From Clavibacter zhangzhiyongii (GTDB lineage: Bacteria; Actinomycetota; Actinomycetes; Actinomycetales; Microbacteriaceae): 64,000 bases of DNA. The position numbers and the translations under genes were made by a program. The stretch is taken from contig NZ_CP061274.1 of the NCBI RefSeq assembly GCF_014775655.1, positions 62,001 through 126,000 of the forward strand. The letters run 5' to 3'. Below are positions 41,958 to 52,232 of the stretch, one piece after another; positions within the stretch are counted from its first letter, which is position 1; each line of letters opens with the position of its first letter. The notes under the pieces are model-generated. The model had not been told where the DNA came from. It worked only from the letters and a program-made list of their open reading frames with translations, and did no database searches.

Positions 41958-42413
41958 ATGCAGCAGGGGACGACGCGGAGCAGGACGCTCCGCGCGGCGA
42001 CGGTCGTCGCGGTCGCCGTCGCGGTCGCCGCGTCGATCACCGGCTGCGCGCCGGCGGACGACGGCTTCCTGACCCTGGGACCGACGGAGATCGACGACCC
42101 GGAGTGCCCGTGGATCCGCGACATCCCCGTCGAGGAGCTCGACGACCCCGTGCGGGAGCCCTGCGTGCCGGTCGGATCGACCCTCGTGTTCCCGGACGGG
42201 GAGCGCGCGGACGTCTTCGCCGGCAGCGGCGGCGCGTCGTCGGCCACGGATCCCGACGTGTGGCTCGTCTACTCCACGGTCGGCGACTACGGCGTCATCG
42301 CGGCGCGATACGGCCCGGGCTGCGCCGACGTCACGACCTGGGGTCCCCGCGGAGCGCTGGAGAAGGTGCGCGCCGCCTTCGGCCAGCAGTGGCCGTGCGA
42401 CCCCGAGGGTTGA
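41958..42413 (+). CDS. Small lipoprotein, function unknown
   Basis: A 151-residue precursor. Signal with lipobox ITGC (VAASITGCAPADD) near residue 30. The mature part has four cysteines (ECPW, EPCVP, PGCADV, WPCDPEG) that could form two disulfides, and acidic segments. No recognised domain. Divergent from the kinase gene, 78-bp gap. Confidence 0.7.
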   Translation: MQQGTTRSRTLRAATVVAVAVAVAASITGCAPADDGFLTLGPTEIDDPECPWIRDIPVEELDDPVREPCVPVGSTLVFPDGERADVFAGSGGASSATDPDVWLVYSTVGDYGVIAARYGPGCADVTTWGPRGALEKVRAAFGQQWPCDPEG

Positions 42414-42480
42414 TCCGCGCCCCCGCCTGCCATGCTCGACGCGGGCCGCGGCGCGTGGACCGGAGCAGCCGGAGGCCCGC

Positions 42481-42774
42481 ATGCACTACCGGCTGATGAA
42501 CGAGTACGACGTCGACCGCCCGCTCTGGGGCGACGAGGGCCTCTGCCCCGATGGCACGCCGGAGCTCCCGCCGCCGGTCGAGGCGGCGGTCCGCGAGTGG
42601 GCGGCCGTGTTCCAGGCCGGCTTCCGGTGGGACCGCGGCTGGCGGGATCGCGCGGTCGCCCGCGAGCACGCGGCCGAGGGGCAGCGGCTGATCGCGATCC
42701 TCGCGGGCCTGCTCGGGCCGGACGACACGGTGGAGCTCCTGTACTGGGAGACCGACCGGCGCCCCACCCGCTGA
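42481..42774 (+). CDS. Hypothetical protein, 97 aa
   Basis: A Trp-rich small soluble protein (MHYRLMNEYDVDRPLWGDEGLCPDG start; RWDRGWRDR; YWETDRR end) with one long helix containing REHAAEGQRLIAILAGLLG. Composition looks coding and it fills the gap between neighbours. No domain recognised. Confidence 0.6.
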   Translation: MHYRLMNEYDVDRPLWGDEGLCPDGTPELPPPVEAAVREWAAVFQAGFRWDRGWRDRAVAREHAAEGQRLIAILAGLLGPDDTVELLYWETDRRPTR

Positions 42775-42778
42775 CCCC

Positions 42779-43120
42779 TCAGCTCTCCGGGTCGTCCCCG
42801 AACGCGCGCACCTCCTGCGCGCACCGGCACGCCGCCGCGATCCGCGCCGCCCAGCCGTACGCGGCCTCCCGGGTCGGCAGGTCGAGGATCGAGTAGCCGC
42901 CCTCGAGCCGCCGCGTCTGCGGGTACGTGCCGGGCGTCACGGATCCGTCGGCCGCCACCCGCACGGGCGGGACGGACTCGTCGATCCCGCCGCCGAACAC
43001 CCACACGCCCGCGGCCTTCGCCTCCCGCACGACGGCGTGCGACTCGTCCACCACCGTCTGCCACTCGCCGTCGGGCACGTCCATCTCCCCGCTCGGGAAC
43101 GAGATCAACCACTTCGTCAT
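42779..43120 (-). CDS. YciI-like (DGPF-type) domain protein
   Basis: A 113-residue protein matching the YCII/DGPF ferredoxin-like fold: MTKWLISFPSGEMDVP start, VVREAKAAGVWVFGGGIDES, YPQTRRLEGGYSILDLPTREAAYGWAARIAAACRCAQEVRAFG. Such proteins often neighbour ECF sigma factors in actinobacteria; none is adjacent here. Start ATG 43120 chosen at the conserved opening; longer in-frame ORF upstream not supported. Confidence 0.82.
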   Translation of the reverse strand: MTKWLISFPSGEMDVPDGEWQTVVDESHAVVREAKAAGVWVFGGGIDESVPPVRVAADGSVTPGTYPQTRRLEGGYSILDLPTREAAYGWAARIAAACRCAQEVRAFGDDPES

Positions 43121-43312
43121 CGTCGGCCTCCTCGCCGTCATCCCATCCCCCGACGCTACCCACCTGTGAGGCGTTGGACGACCCAGCGGTCTCGCGGGGC
43201 GGATGCGGCGGATGGCCCGCATCCGCCTCGCAGGCCGGGGCGACCTCGCGCCGCCCGCTCGATATCGTGGGCCCCACCCGCGTCACCCGCGCGGCGTTCG
43301 AGGAGGAGCACC

Positions 43313-44692
43313 ATGAGCAGCTACGCCGTCACCGATCCGACCACCGGCGAGACCGTCGCCGAGCATCCCGAGATCACCGACGAGGAGCTGCAGGACGCGA
43401 TCGCAGCCGCCGAGGGCGCGTACCGCGGCTGGTCGCGCCGCACCGCGATCGCCGAGCGCGCCGCCCTCATCGCCCGCGTCGCGGAGCTGCACGTGGAGCG
43501 CCGCGACGAGCTGGCGCGGATCATCGTGCGCGAGATGGGCAAGCCCCTCGACCAGGCGCTCGGCGAGGTCGACTTCGCGGCGGACATCCTCGGCTACTAC
43601 GCCCGGGGCGCCGAGGAGTTCCTCGCCGACGAGCCGATCGCGCTCGCCGACGGCACCGGCTCCGCGTTCGTGCGCCGCTCGGGCCTCGGCGTGCTGCTCG
43701 GGATCATGCCGTGGAACTTCCCGTACTACCAGGTGGCCCGCTTCGCCGGCCCCGCGATCGTGACCGGGAACACGATCCTGCTCAAGCACGCGCCGCAGTG
43801 CCCGGAGTCGGCCGAGGCGATCCAGCGCATGTACCGCGACGCGGCGGCGGAGCTCGGCGCCGACCTGGGCGTCTACGCGAGCGTGCTCGCGACGAACGCG
43901 CAGGTCGAGACGGTCATCGCCGACCCGCGCGTGCAGGGCGTCTCCGTCACGGGATCCGAACGTGCGGGCGCCGCCGTCGCCGAGATCGCGGGCCGGCACC
44001 TCAAGAAGGTCGTGCTGGAGCTCGGCGGATCCGACCCGTTCATCCTGCTGTCGACCGACGACCTCGACGCCGTCGTCGCCGATGCGGTCAACGCGCGCCT
44101 CGACAACAACGGCCAGTCCTGCAACGGCGCCAAGCGCTTCCTCGTGGTCGACCACCTCTACGACGACTTCGCCGCCCGCTTCACGGCGGCGCTCACGGCG
44201 GCCCAGCCCGCGGATCCGATGGCCGACGGGACCCTGCTCGGCCCGCTCTCCTCGCGCGCCGCGACCGAGCGCCTCACGGAGCAGCTGTCCCGCGCCGTGG
44301 CGCAGGGCGCGACCTTCCTCGCGAGCGGGGAGCCGGTCGGCAACATGTTCCCGCCCGCGGTCCTCGCCGACGTGACGCCCGAGATGGACGCCTACCGCGA
44401 GGAGTTCTTCGGCCCCGTCGCCGCGCTCTACCGCGTGGCGGATGAGGAGGAGGCCGTGCGGATCGCCAACGACACCCCGTTCGGCCTCGGCTCGTACGTC
44501 TACACGACGGATCCGGAGCAGGCGCTGCGGGTGGCGGACGGCATCGACGCGGGCATGGTGTGGGTGAACCTCGTGCTCGGCGACGCGGCCGAGCTGCCCT
44601 TCGGCGGCGTGAAGCGCTCGGGCTCGGGCCGCGAGCTCGGCCGCCATGCGGTCGACGAGTTCGCGAACAGGAAGCTGATCCGCATCGCGTGA
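43313..44692 (+). CDS. Aldehyde dehydrogenase, succinate-semialdehyde dehydrogenase-like
   Basis: A 459-residue NAD(P)-dependent enzyme. Active-site residues are all present: Asn135 in MPWNFPYYQ, Lys158 in ILLKHAP, Glu236 in LELGGSDPF, Cys270 in NGQSCNGAKR. The length and the short N terminus (TDPTTGETV) are typical of GabD1-type succinate-semialdehyde dehydrogenases, which finish GABA breakdown; other aldehydes are possible. ATG 43313 follows AGGAGGAG. Stands alone. Confidence 0.88.
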   Translation: MSSYAVTDPTTGETVAEHPEITDEELQDAIAAAEGAYRGWSRRTAIAERAALIARVAELHVERRDELARIIVREMGKPLDQALGEVDFAADILGYYARGAEEFLADEPIALADGTGSAFVRRSGLGVLLGIMPWNFPYYQVARFAGPAIVTGNTILLKHAPQCPESAEAIQRMYRDAAAELGADLGVYASVLATNAQVETVIADPRVQGVSVTGSERAGAAVAEIAGRHLKKVVLELGGSDPFILLSTDDLDAVVADAVNARLDNNGQSCNGAKRFLVVDHLYDDFAARFTAALTAAQPADPMADGTLLGPLSSRAATERLTEQLSRAVAQGATFLASGEPVGNMFPPAVLADVTPEMDAYREEFFGPVAALYRVADEEEAVRIANDTPFGLGSYVYTTDPEQALRVADGIDAGMVWVNLVLGDAAELPFGGVKRSGSGRELGRHAVDEFANRKLIRIA

Positions 44693-44778
44693 TCGGCGTC
44701 CGCGTCGGCCGGTGTCGAGCGGGCGCGACGGGGGCGCGCGGCCGGCAGCGGGTCCCGGGACCCGAATACCCTGCACCC

Positions 44779-45132
44779 ATGACGGATCCGCACGACGTCG
44801 CACTCCGACCGCGCTCCCGCGCTTGGCTGCTCGGCTGGCTGAGCCTCATCGGGCCGGCGGGGGTCGTCGCGTCGATCGTGCTCGTGCAGCTGCTCCGCGA
44901 GGTGCAGTTCTACGTCGGGGTGATCCTGTTCGCCGTCGTGTCGGTCGTCACGTTCGCGTTCGGGATCGCGGCCGTCCGGCGGGGGATCCGCGACGCGCGC
45001 CGACACCCGGCGGAGCGTCCGCGCCTCATCGGGGGCGGGATCGCGGTGGCCTCGGTCGGGCTGCTCGCCTCCGGTGCCGTGGTGCTGGTGATCGGCGGGA
45101 TCCTGTTCGCGCTCTCGCAGTACCGCCCGTAG
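44779..45132 (+). CDS. Small membrane protein
   Basis: A 117-residue protein with three hydrophobic helices (about 16-37, 45-66, 85-112) and a basic loop (RRGIRDARRHPAERPR). No family recognised. Short intergenic spacing on both sides. Confidence 0.7.
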   Translation: MTDPHDVALRPRSRAWLLGWLSLIGPAGVVASIVLVQLLREVQFYVGVILFAVVSVVTFAFGIAAVRRGIRDARRHPAERPRLIGGGIAVASVGLLASGAVVLVIGGILFALSQYRP

Positions 45133-45173
45133 GGGACGGGGACGGCGGCGCAGGCGACGCGGGCGACGCGAGC

Positions 45174-46514
45174 TCAGGCGCCGGACGCGGCCGACGGACC
45201 CCGGCGCGCCGCCACCGCGGCCTCCAGCCCCGCGGCGATGACCTCGACCGGATCCGGCAGGGCCGCGATCGCCGCGGCGAGCTCGCGGCTCCGCATCCAG
45301 TAGGACGGCGTGGTGAGCACCTCGCGCACGGCGCGGCGCACGGCGTCCGGCCGCGGGGATCCCGTGCGCAGGTCGCGGCCGCAGCCGGCCCAGGAGACGC
45401 GCGCCGCCACCTCGGGCTTGTCCTCCGTGGATCCCGCGACCACGAGCGGCAGGCCGTGCGCGATGACCCGCTGCACGCCGCCGAACCCGCCGTTCGTGAC
45501 GACCGCGTCGGTCAGCGGCAGCAGCAGGTCGTAGGGGAGGAACTCCGCCACGCGCGCGTTGGCCGGCAGCGGGCCGCCGAGCGCGCGCTCCACCTCCGCG
45601 ACGGGACGGCCGCCCGTGCTGGCCACGACGAGGACGTCCTCGTCGGCCAGCGCGCGCAGGGTCGGGGCGATGAGGCGGCCGAGGTCGGCGTTGTCGATGG
45701 TGCCCTGCGTGACGTGCACGACGGGACGGCCGTCGACGAGGTCGGGCCACCACTCCGGCAGCGCGATCTCGTCGGCGAGGCCCGGTGCCTCCCGCAGCGG
45801 CCCGACGAACCGCACCGTGCCCGGCAGCTCCCGGCGCGGGTACTCGAGCTCGGCGGGGCTCAGCTGGAAGAGCGCGTCGAAGCAGCGGTAGGCGTAGTCG
45901 AAGGGGTCCGCGCGGGAGGCGGGCGCGCCGATCCCCGCGAGCACGGCGTCCACCGCCTCGCGCAGCGGCCGCGTGAGCCCGGGTCGGACGGCGAGTGCGA
46001 GCGCCCGGTTCCGCAGCCGTCCGAGCGGGCCGCGGCCGGGCGGGAGGCCCGTCCCGAACGGGGCCGCATCGACGCTCGCGAGCACGACGGGCGTGGTGCC
46101 GATGCCCAGCACGGGCAGGCGCTCCGCCGGCGGGCGGGCGAGGTAGGGGACGAGCCCGGTGAACGACCCCTCCGCGAGCACGGCGTCGAACGGCTCGGCG
46201 TCGAGGAGCGCGAGCAGGGCGTGGTGCTGCCCGGGGATCACGCGCACGAACACGGCGATCATCCCCTCCCGGATCGCCGCCACGCCGCGCGCCGCGGAGG
46301 CGCTCGCGAGCAGCTCCTCGAGGTCGGCGTCGTCGAAGTCGGCGTCGGCGGGCAGCGGCGCGAAGCGGAGCCCGGCCCCCGTGACGAGGTCGCGGTACTT
46401 GTCCCCGGTGAGGACGGTGATCCCGTGACCGCGTGCGGCCAGCCCGCTGCCGACGGTGACGAGCGGCGCGAGGTGCCCGTAGATGGGCGGGGCGCAGAGC
46501 AGGTAGGAGGACAC
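45174..46514 (-). CDS. Glycosyltransferase, UDP-glucosyltransferase/MGT type
   Basis: A 446-residue GT-B enzyme. The N-terminal acceptor domain opens APPIYGHLAPLVTVGSGLAARGHGITVLTG; the C-terminal donor domain has VVHVTQGTIDNADLGRLIAPTLRALADEDVLVVASTGG and VTNGGFGGVQRVIAHGLPLVV, the family's nucleotide-sugar motif (with NGGFGG in place of HGGxGT). Similar enzymes glucosylate macrolides, flavonoids or other small molecules. GTG 46514. The small membrane protein gene 67 bp upstream is on the same strand and may be co-transcribed. Confidence 0.85.
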   Translation of the reverse strand: MSSYLLCAPPIYGHLAPLVTVGSGLAARGHGITVLTGDKYRDLVTGAGLRFAPLPADADFDDADLEELLASASAARGVAAIREGMIAVFVRVIPGQHHALLALLDAEPFDAVLAEGSFTGLVPYLARPPAERLPVLGIGTTPVVLASVDAAPFGTGLPPGRGPLGRLRNRALALAVRPGLTRPLREAVDAVLAGIGAPASRADPFDYAYRCFDALFQLSPAELEYPRRELPGTVRFVGPLREAPGLADEIALPEWWPDLVDGRPVVHVTQGTIDNADLGRLIAPTLRALADEDVLVVASTGGRPVAEVERALGGPLPANARVAEFLPYDLLLPLTDAVVTNGGFGGVQRVIAHGLPLVVAGSTEDKPEVAARVSWAGCGRDLRTGSPRPDAVRRAVREVLTTPSYWMRSRELAAAIAALPDPVEVIAAGLEAAVAARRGPSAASGA

Positions 46515-46581
46515 GATGCTGCTTCCGATGGGGCGCGCGGCGCGCAGGAGGGAGGGCGGAGGTGCGGTGACGTGCGGCGCG

Positions 46582-46755
46582 TCAGGGGTGCGCGGCGTCG
46601 GGCCACGGCGCCACCGGATCCGCGAGGAGCAGCCGCTGGAACCGGATCACGCCCACCGCGAGGACCCCGACGGCCCCCGCGGCGATGCACGCGGAGCCGA
46701 GGGCGACGACGCCGAGGGCGAGGGGCAGGCCGTGAGGTCGGGCGGCGCGACGCAT
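46582..46755 (-). CDS. Small single-pass membrane protein, 57 aa
   Basis: MRRAARPHG, one or two hydrophobic stretches (LPLALGVVALGSACIAAGAVGVLAVGVI) and a tail ending DPVAPWPDAAHP. ATG 46755 is preceded by AGGGAGAT. It sits upstream of the glycosyltransferase on the same strand. No family recognised. Confidence 0.5.
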   Translation of the reverse strand: MRRAARPHGLPLALGVVALGSACIAAGAVGVLAVGVIRFQRLLLADPVAPWPDAAHP

Positions 46756-46989
46756 GCTGGATCTCCCTCGTCGCACGCGGGAGCGCTGCGGTCCCGAGGA
46801 GGGTAGGCATCGGGGCTGGGATCGGCGCGCGACCGTCCACACCCCGCGCTGCGGGTGCGTCGCGACCGGCCTGGCGTGCCGTGGGCGAGGCCGCGGGCGC
46901 TCGTCGAGCGCGCGGAGTTCGCGTCGCGGCGCGCGTCCGGCTGAGGCCGGCGCGCGGGCGGGCGGGAGCGCCGGCTCGCCGGGCGCGGA

Positions 46990-47751
<762 letters not shown>

Positions 47752-47757
<6 letters not shown>

Positions 47758-47784
47758 AGACTGCCACCTGGTCCGAGTCTGACA
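47752..47784. promoter_or_regulatory. Imperfect inverted repeat between tetR and efflux gene
   Basis: TGTCATAGACT at 47752-47762 faces AGTCTGACA at 47776-47784; the arms match except for two extra bases. It covers the tetR start codon region and lies 66 bp before the MFS start, a good place for a TetR site acting on both genes. Confidence 0.55.
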
Positions 47785-47849
47785 TCCGGACCTCCCCGGC
47801 CTCGCAGCGTCGCGCGCGCCCCGCCTTCCACTCCCGGAGAACGCATCAC

Positions 47850-49388
47850 ATGAGCACGCCGCCCACCGCCGACACCGCACGCGACGAGACCCTGCCCGCC
47901 GCCGCGCACGCGGCGGCCGACCGCGCCGCCGCCGACCGCGCCGTCGCCCCCGAGGACGAGCGCCTGCCGCACGGCGCCGGCCTCGTCATCGGCCTGCTCG
48001 TCGTCGCCGCCTTCGTCGTGATCCTCAACGAGACGATCATGAGCGTCGCCCTGCCGAGCCTCATGGCCGACCTCGAGATCACCACCGCCACCGCGCAGTG
48101 GCTCACCACCGGCTTCATGCTGACGATGGCCGTCGTGATCCCCGCGACCGGCTTCATCCTCCAGCGCTTCTCGACGCGCCAGGTCTTCGGCGCCGCCATG
48201 ACGCTGTTCTCGATCGGCACGCTCGTCGCGGCCATCGCGCCCGGCTTCGGCGTGCTGCTCGTCGGCCGCGTGGTGCAGGCCAGCGGCACGGCCATCATGA
48301 TGCCGCTGCTGTTCACGACCGTCCTCAACCTGGTGCCCGCCGCCCGTCGCGGCCGCCTCATGGGCGTCATCTCCATCGTCATCGCGGTCGCCCCGGCGAT
48401 CGGCCCGACGGTGTCCGGCCTCATCCTCAGCTCGCTGTCGTGGCGCTTCATGTTCTGGATCGTGCTGCCCATCGCGCTCATCGCGCTCGGGCTCGGCCTC
48501 TGGAAGATCACGAACCTCACGACCCCGCGGAAGCTGCCCTTCGACATCCTCTCGGTCGTGCTCTCCACGCTCGCGTTCGGCGGCCTGATCTACGGCCTCA
48601 GCAGCCTGGGCGAGTCCGCCGAGGGCAACGCGCCCCTGCCGCTGTGGATCCCCATCGCGGTCGGCGTCATCGCGCTCGCCGCGTTCATCGCCCGCCAGAT
48701 CGGCCTGCAGCGCGAGGACCGCGCCCTCATGGACCTGCGCACCTTCCGCAGCCGCCCGTTCGTGGTCGCGATCATCATGGTCGCCGTCAGCATGATGGCG
48801 CTCTTCGGCAGCCTCATCGTCCTGCCGCTCTACCTCCAGAACGTGCTGGAGCTCGGCACGCTCGAGACCGGTCTGCTCCTGCTCCCCGGCGGCGCGCTCA
48901 TGGCCGTCATGTCGCCCTTCGTCGGCCGCCTCTTCGACCGCGTCGGCCCGCGTCCGCTCGTGATCCCCGGCGCGATCGTCGTCTCCATCGCCCTCTGGGG
49001 CATGACCGCGATGCTGCACGAGGGCACGTCCATCGGCTGGGTCATCGGCGTGCACCTGGTGCTGAACGCGGGCCTCGCGCTCATGTTCACGCCGCTGTTC
49101 ACCTCAGCCCTCGGATCCCTGCCGCCCCGCCTCTACTCGCACGGCAGCGCGACGGTCTCGACCATGCAGCAGCTCGCGGGCGCCGCCGGCACGGCGCTGT
49201 TCGTCACGGTGCTCACCACCACCACGGTCGGCGGCCTGTCCGACGGCCTCTCCGAGGTCTCCGCGACCGCGGCCGGCGTGCAGGCGGCCTTCATGATCGG
49301 CGGCTTCATCTCGCTCGCCGCGATCGTGGCGTCGTTCTTCGTGCGCCGCCCGGCGGAGCCGCTGCCGGAGGGCGTGGCGGGGCACTAG
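47850..49388 (+). CDS. DHA2-family MFS drug transporter (EmrB/QacA-like)
   Basis: A 512-residue proton-driven exporter, 14 helices expected. The N-terminal cytoplasmic stretch has AAADRAAADRAVAPEDE repeats. VILNETIMSVALPSLMADL (motif D1-like) begins TM1, then WLTTGFMLTMAVVIPATGFI and GRVVQASGTAIMMPLL. Exports drugs, dyes or small toxic molecules; ligand unknown. Divergent from a TetR gene with a shared operator. Confidence 0.9.
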   Translation: MSTPPTADTARDETLPAAAHAAADRAAADRAVAPEDERLPHGAGLVIGLLVVAAFVVILNETIMSVALPSLMADLEITTATAQWLTTGFMLTMAVVIPATGFILQRFSTRQVFGAAMTLFSIGTLVAAIAPGFGVLLVGRVVQASGTAIMMPLLFTTVLNLVPAARRGRLMGVISIVIAVAPAIGPTVSGLILSSLSWRFMFWIVLPIALIALGLGLWKITNLTTPRKLPFDILSVVLSTLAFGGLIYGLSSLGESAEGNAPLPLWIPIAVGVIALAAFIARQIGLQREDRALMDLRTFRSRPFVVAIIMVAVSMMALFGSLIVLPLYLQNVLELGTLETGLLLLPGGALMAVMSPFVGRLFDRVGPRPLVIPGAIVVSIALWGMTAMLHEGTSIGWVIGVHLVLNAGLALMFTPLFTSALGSLPPRLYSHGSATVSTMQQLAGAAGTALFVTVLTTTTVGGLSDGLSEVSATAAGVQAAFMIGGFISLAAIVASFFVRRPAEPLPEGVAGH

Positions 49389-49413
49389 GCCGCAACGACC
49401 GGCCCAGCTCCGT

Positions 49414-50163
49414 TCAGTCCCAGGACGCGGAGCCGGGCCGGACGGCCGCCCGGGTCCCCCCGCTCCACCGCGCGATCGACTGCTCCACGTACTCGCCGAC
49501 GAGGGCGGGGAGGTCCAGCCGCGCGTTGTGGATCCACTGGATCTCGAGCCCGTCGAGGATCGCGAGGAAGCACGCGGCCTCGTAGTCGAGGGTCGCGTCG
49601 TCCATCGGCGGCACCTGGCCGAGGCTGACGGCCTCGGCGATGCGGCGGCGGATCTGCGCGATCGTGCGGGCGTACCTCCCGCGCATGTACTCGTGGGCGG
49701 GGTGCGTCGCGTCGCTGGTCTCGGTCGCGAAGGTCAGGTACAGCTCGAGGAAGCCGCGGTGCTCCACGTGGTACCGCATCAGGTCGACGAAGGCGCGGAT
49801 CGCGGGGAGGCCGGGAGCCGCATCCGCCACGAACGGCTGCTGCCGGTCCCACTGCCGGAGCACCTCGGTGAGCAGCTCCTCCTTGCGGAAGTAGCGCAGC
49901 ACGGCGGCGGGGGAGACGCCCACCTCGTCGGCGATTTCCTTGATGGTCGCGGCGCCGTAGCCGCGGACGCCGAACACGCGCACGGCCGCGGCGACGATCT
50001 CCGCACGCCGGCGCACGCCGGTGGAGTACAGGCCGCGGGACGACGTGCCGGTCTCGAGGCCCGATCCCGTGGCCGCGCTCTCATCCGCATCCGGGCGCGG
50101 GGACGGCTCCTCCGGCCCGGCGGACTCGCGGCGCCTCGGGGTGGCGCTTCTCGACTCGGTCAC
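49414..50163 (-). CDS. TetR family regulator
   Basis: A 249-residue regulator. The first 50 residues are Ser/Glu/Pro-rich. HTH at about 52-100: RRRAEIVAAAVRVFGVRGYGAATIKEIADEVGVSPAAVLRYFRKEELL. The ligand domain ends at residue 249. GTG 50163, divergent from the Gfo/Idh-sugar ABC operon with a palindrome between them, so it probably controls that operon. The 25-bp space to the convergent efflux gene holds nothing. Confidence 0.87.
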   Translation of the reverse strand: MTESRSATPRRRESAGPEEPSPRPDADESAATGSGLETGTSSRGLYSTGVRRRAEIVAAAVRVFGVRGYGAATIKEIADEVGVSPAAVLRYFRKEELLTEVLRQWDRQQPFVADAAPGLPAIRAFVDLMRYHVEHRGFLELYLTFATETSDATHPAHEYMRGRYARTIAQIRRRIAEAVSLGQVPPMDDATLDYEAACFLAILDGLEIQWIHNARLDLPALVGEYVEQSIARWSGGTRAAVRPGSASWD

Positions 50164-50215
50164 GATCTCGATCCTGCCCCTTGTGCCTCCGTGGACGCCG
50201 ACGTATGGTGACTCA

Positions 50216-50227
50216 ACCGTAAACGGT
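50216..50227. promoter_or_regulatory. Palindrome between tetR and sugar operon
   Basis: ACCGT-AA-ACGGT, flanked by TGAC and GTCA one base out of register. Located 53 bp from the TetR start and 46 bp from the oxidoreductase start. Plausible TetR operator. Confidence 0.45.
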
Positions 50228-50272
50228 GCGTCAGCATTCGTCGTGCGGTCATCAGCTAGGGACGAGGGCGTC

Positions 50273-51364
50273 GTGGGCGAAGAGGTGTTCGGTGTGGGCC
50301 TGATCGGGGCCGGACCGGTAGGGCAGGCCATCCACCTGCCGACGTTGGCGCGCATGCCCGACCGCTTCCGGGTCGTCCACGTGATGGACGTCGACGCCGA
50401 GGTCGCCGAGCGGGTCGCCGCCCGAGCGGGAGCCCGGCACTCGACCGACGCGGACGCGCTCATCGCGGATCCCGCCGTCGACGTCGTCGTCATCGGCAGC
50501 CCGAACCGCTTCCACGCCGAGCAGGTCATCGCCGCGTGCCGCGCGGGCAAGCGCGCCGTCCTCTGCGAGAAGCCGCTGGCCGTCTCGGCCGAGGAGGGCG
50601 AGGCCATCGCCCGCGCGTCCGCCGAGCACGGCGTGCCCGTGATCGTCGGCACGATGCACGCGTTCGACCCCGCCTGGATCGCGGCGCTCGACGGCTGGGA
50701 CGCGTCCGGCGCGCCGGCGCACACCGTGCGCATCTCCGCCGTCATCCCGCCGAACCCCGACTCCGAGGACTCCGCCACCGAGATCGTCGGCCGGCCCGCG
50801 CCGCGCCCCGCGGGCGAGCCCGACGTCGAGGCGCAGGCGCTCGCGGTGACCGGCGGCGTGCTCGGCCTCGCGATCCACGACCTGCCGCTCGCGCGCCGGC
50901 TCCTCCCCGACGCCCCGCCGCGCGTCGTCAGCGCCCGGGCGCTCCGGCCGTGGGGCTACGAGATCGTCGCGCTGGTCGGCGACACCGTCCTCGAGGTGCA
51001 CGGCGTCGGCGGCGCCTCGTGGGATCCCGAGTGGACGCTCGACGCGGTCGCCCGCGACCGCTCCCTCCACCTCGACTTCTCCCTCTCCTACGTGCACGCC
51101 GGATCCAGCACCGCCACCCTCGCCGACGCCCGCAGCACCACCGGCTGGGGTCCGTTCCCGGACAACGGCTACCTCGGCGAGTGGGAGCACGTGCACGACG
51201 TGGTCACCGGCCGTGCCGCGCCCGTGTCGATGGACGCGCAGCTCGCCGACCTCGCGCTCGCGATCGACATCGCCGAGCAGAGCGCCGCGCTGATCCGCGC
51301 GGGTGCCGACGGCACCGCGTCGTCCGCCGCCGAGCGCTCCGCCCGGACGGAGGTCGCCGCATGA
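50273..51364 (+). CDS. Gfo/Idh/MocA-family oxidoreductase
   Basis: A 363-residue NAD(P)-dependent enzyme. Rossmann start VGLIGAGPVGQAIHLPTLARM (about 8-28), then VVVIGSPNRFHAEQVIAACRAGKRAVLCEKPLAVSAEEG with the EKP active-site motif, and a C-terminal substrate-binding sheet. Members oxidise sugars, inositols or related polyols. First gene of the operon leading into the sugar importer, so its substrate is likely what the importer brings in. GTG 50273; GTG 50285 is an alternative. ATGA overlap with the next gene. Confidence 0.9.
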   Translation: MGEEVFGVGLIGAGPVGQAIHLPTLARMPDRFRVVHVMDVDAEVAERVAARAGARHSTDADALIADPAVDVVVIGSPNRFHAEQVIAACRAGKRAVLCEKPLAVSAEEGEAIARASAEHGVPVIVGTMHAFDPAWIAALDGWDASGAPAHTVRISAVIPPNPDSEDSATEIVGRPAPRPAGEPDVEAQALAVTGGVLGLAIHDLPLARRLLPDAPPRVVSARALRPWGYEIVALVGDTVLEVHGVGGASWDPEWTLDAVARDRSLHLDFSLSYVHAGSSTATLADARSTTGWGPFPDNGYLGEWEHVHDVVTGRAAPVSMDAQLADLALAIDIAEQSAALIRAGADGTASSAAERSARTEVAA

Positions 51365-52173
51365 GCGCGCTCACCCTCCGCATCGACCCGGCCGCGTCCC
51401 CCGTGCACGCGGGCGCCGCCGTCGCCACGCTCGCCTCCCTGCCGGAGTCCTTCCGCCGCACCGACGACGCGGGCGACGTGGTCGTCGTCGCCGGCGGATC
51501 CGGCTGGGCCGGTCGCGCGACCGACGCCGCCCGCGCGGGCGCCCGCGCCCTCCTCGTGCTCGACCCCGGCCCGGCCGACGACGCCGAGCTCGCCGCGCTC
51601 CAGGAGACGGGCGCGCCCGTGGTCCTCGACGTGCCGTGGCGGCACGACGAGGCGGTCCGTCGGGTCGCCCCGCGGATCCACCGGCTGGTCGCGCCCGGTG
51701 CCCTGCTCGAGGCGCGGGCCACCGTGGCCGGCGCCGACGACCTCGCCGGCGCCGCCCGGGCCCTCGCGCTCACGGCACAGGCGCTCGCCGGATCCCCGAT
51801 CGCGGAGCTGACGACGCTCGCCCGGACGCCCGACCACCTGATGCTCACGGGCCAGATGGCCTCCGGCGTCCACGTGATCCTCAGCGCCGTCGTCGCGGCC
51901 CACGGCCACGGCTGCGCGACCTTCCGCCTCGTCGTCGGCGACCGCGCCGCGCACGTCGCCCTCCCCGCGCCGGACACGGCCGCGCCCGGCCGCGCGAGCG
52001 TCACCGACGCCGCCGGCCGCGAGGACCTCCCCGTCGTCTTCGAGTCCGGCCACCGCACCGCGATGCGCCTCGCCCGCGACGCCGCCCACGGCCGATGCGC
52101 CCCCGCCGACGTCGCCGACCTCCGCTCCCTCCTCGCCGCCGCGCCCGCGCTGGCGGGCGAGCCGCCGAGCTGA
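51361..52173 (+). CDS. Unrecognised protein coupled to Gfo/Idh oxidoreductase
   Basis: A 270-residue soluble protein. The first half is Rossmann-like (VVVVAGGSGWAGRATDAARAGARALLVLDPG). The second half looks like a compact alpha/beta fold (RTPDHLMLTGQMASGVHVILSAVV, FRLVVGDRAAHVALPAP). No family recognised. It may be a subunit or accessory domain of the upstream oxidoreductase: some Gfo/Idh proteins carry an extra C-terminal domain that could be split here. ATG overlaps the oxidoreductase stop. Confidence 0.75.
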   Translation: MSALTLRIDPAASPVHAGAAVATLASLPESFRRTDDAGDVVVVAGGSGWAGRATDAARAGARALLVLDPGPADDAELAALQETGAPVVLDVPWRHDEAVRRVAPRIHRLVAPGALLEARATVAGADDLAGAARALALTAQALAGSPIAELTTLARTPDHLMLTGQMASGVHVILSAVVAAHGHGCATFRLVVGDRAAHVALPAPDTAAPGRASVTDAAGREDLPVVFESGHRTAMRLARDAAHGRCAPADVADLRSLLAAAPALAGEPPS

Positions 52174-52232
52174 CCCACGATCCCTTCCCCTCCACCACAC
52201 ATCAGGCACCACAACATGCAACGGAGCACGAA

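Noticed and set aside
47850-49388. A riboswitch or attenuator ahead of the DHA2 transporter
   Set aside because: The 92-bp region has only the inverted repeat listed; no stable leader structure could be traced by eye.
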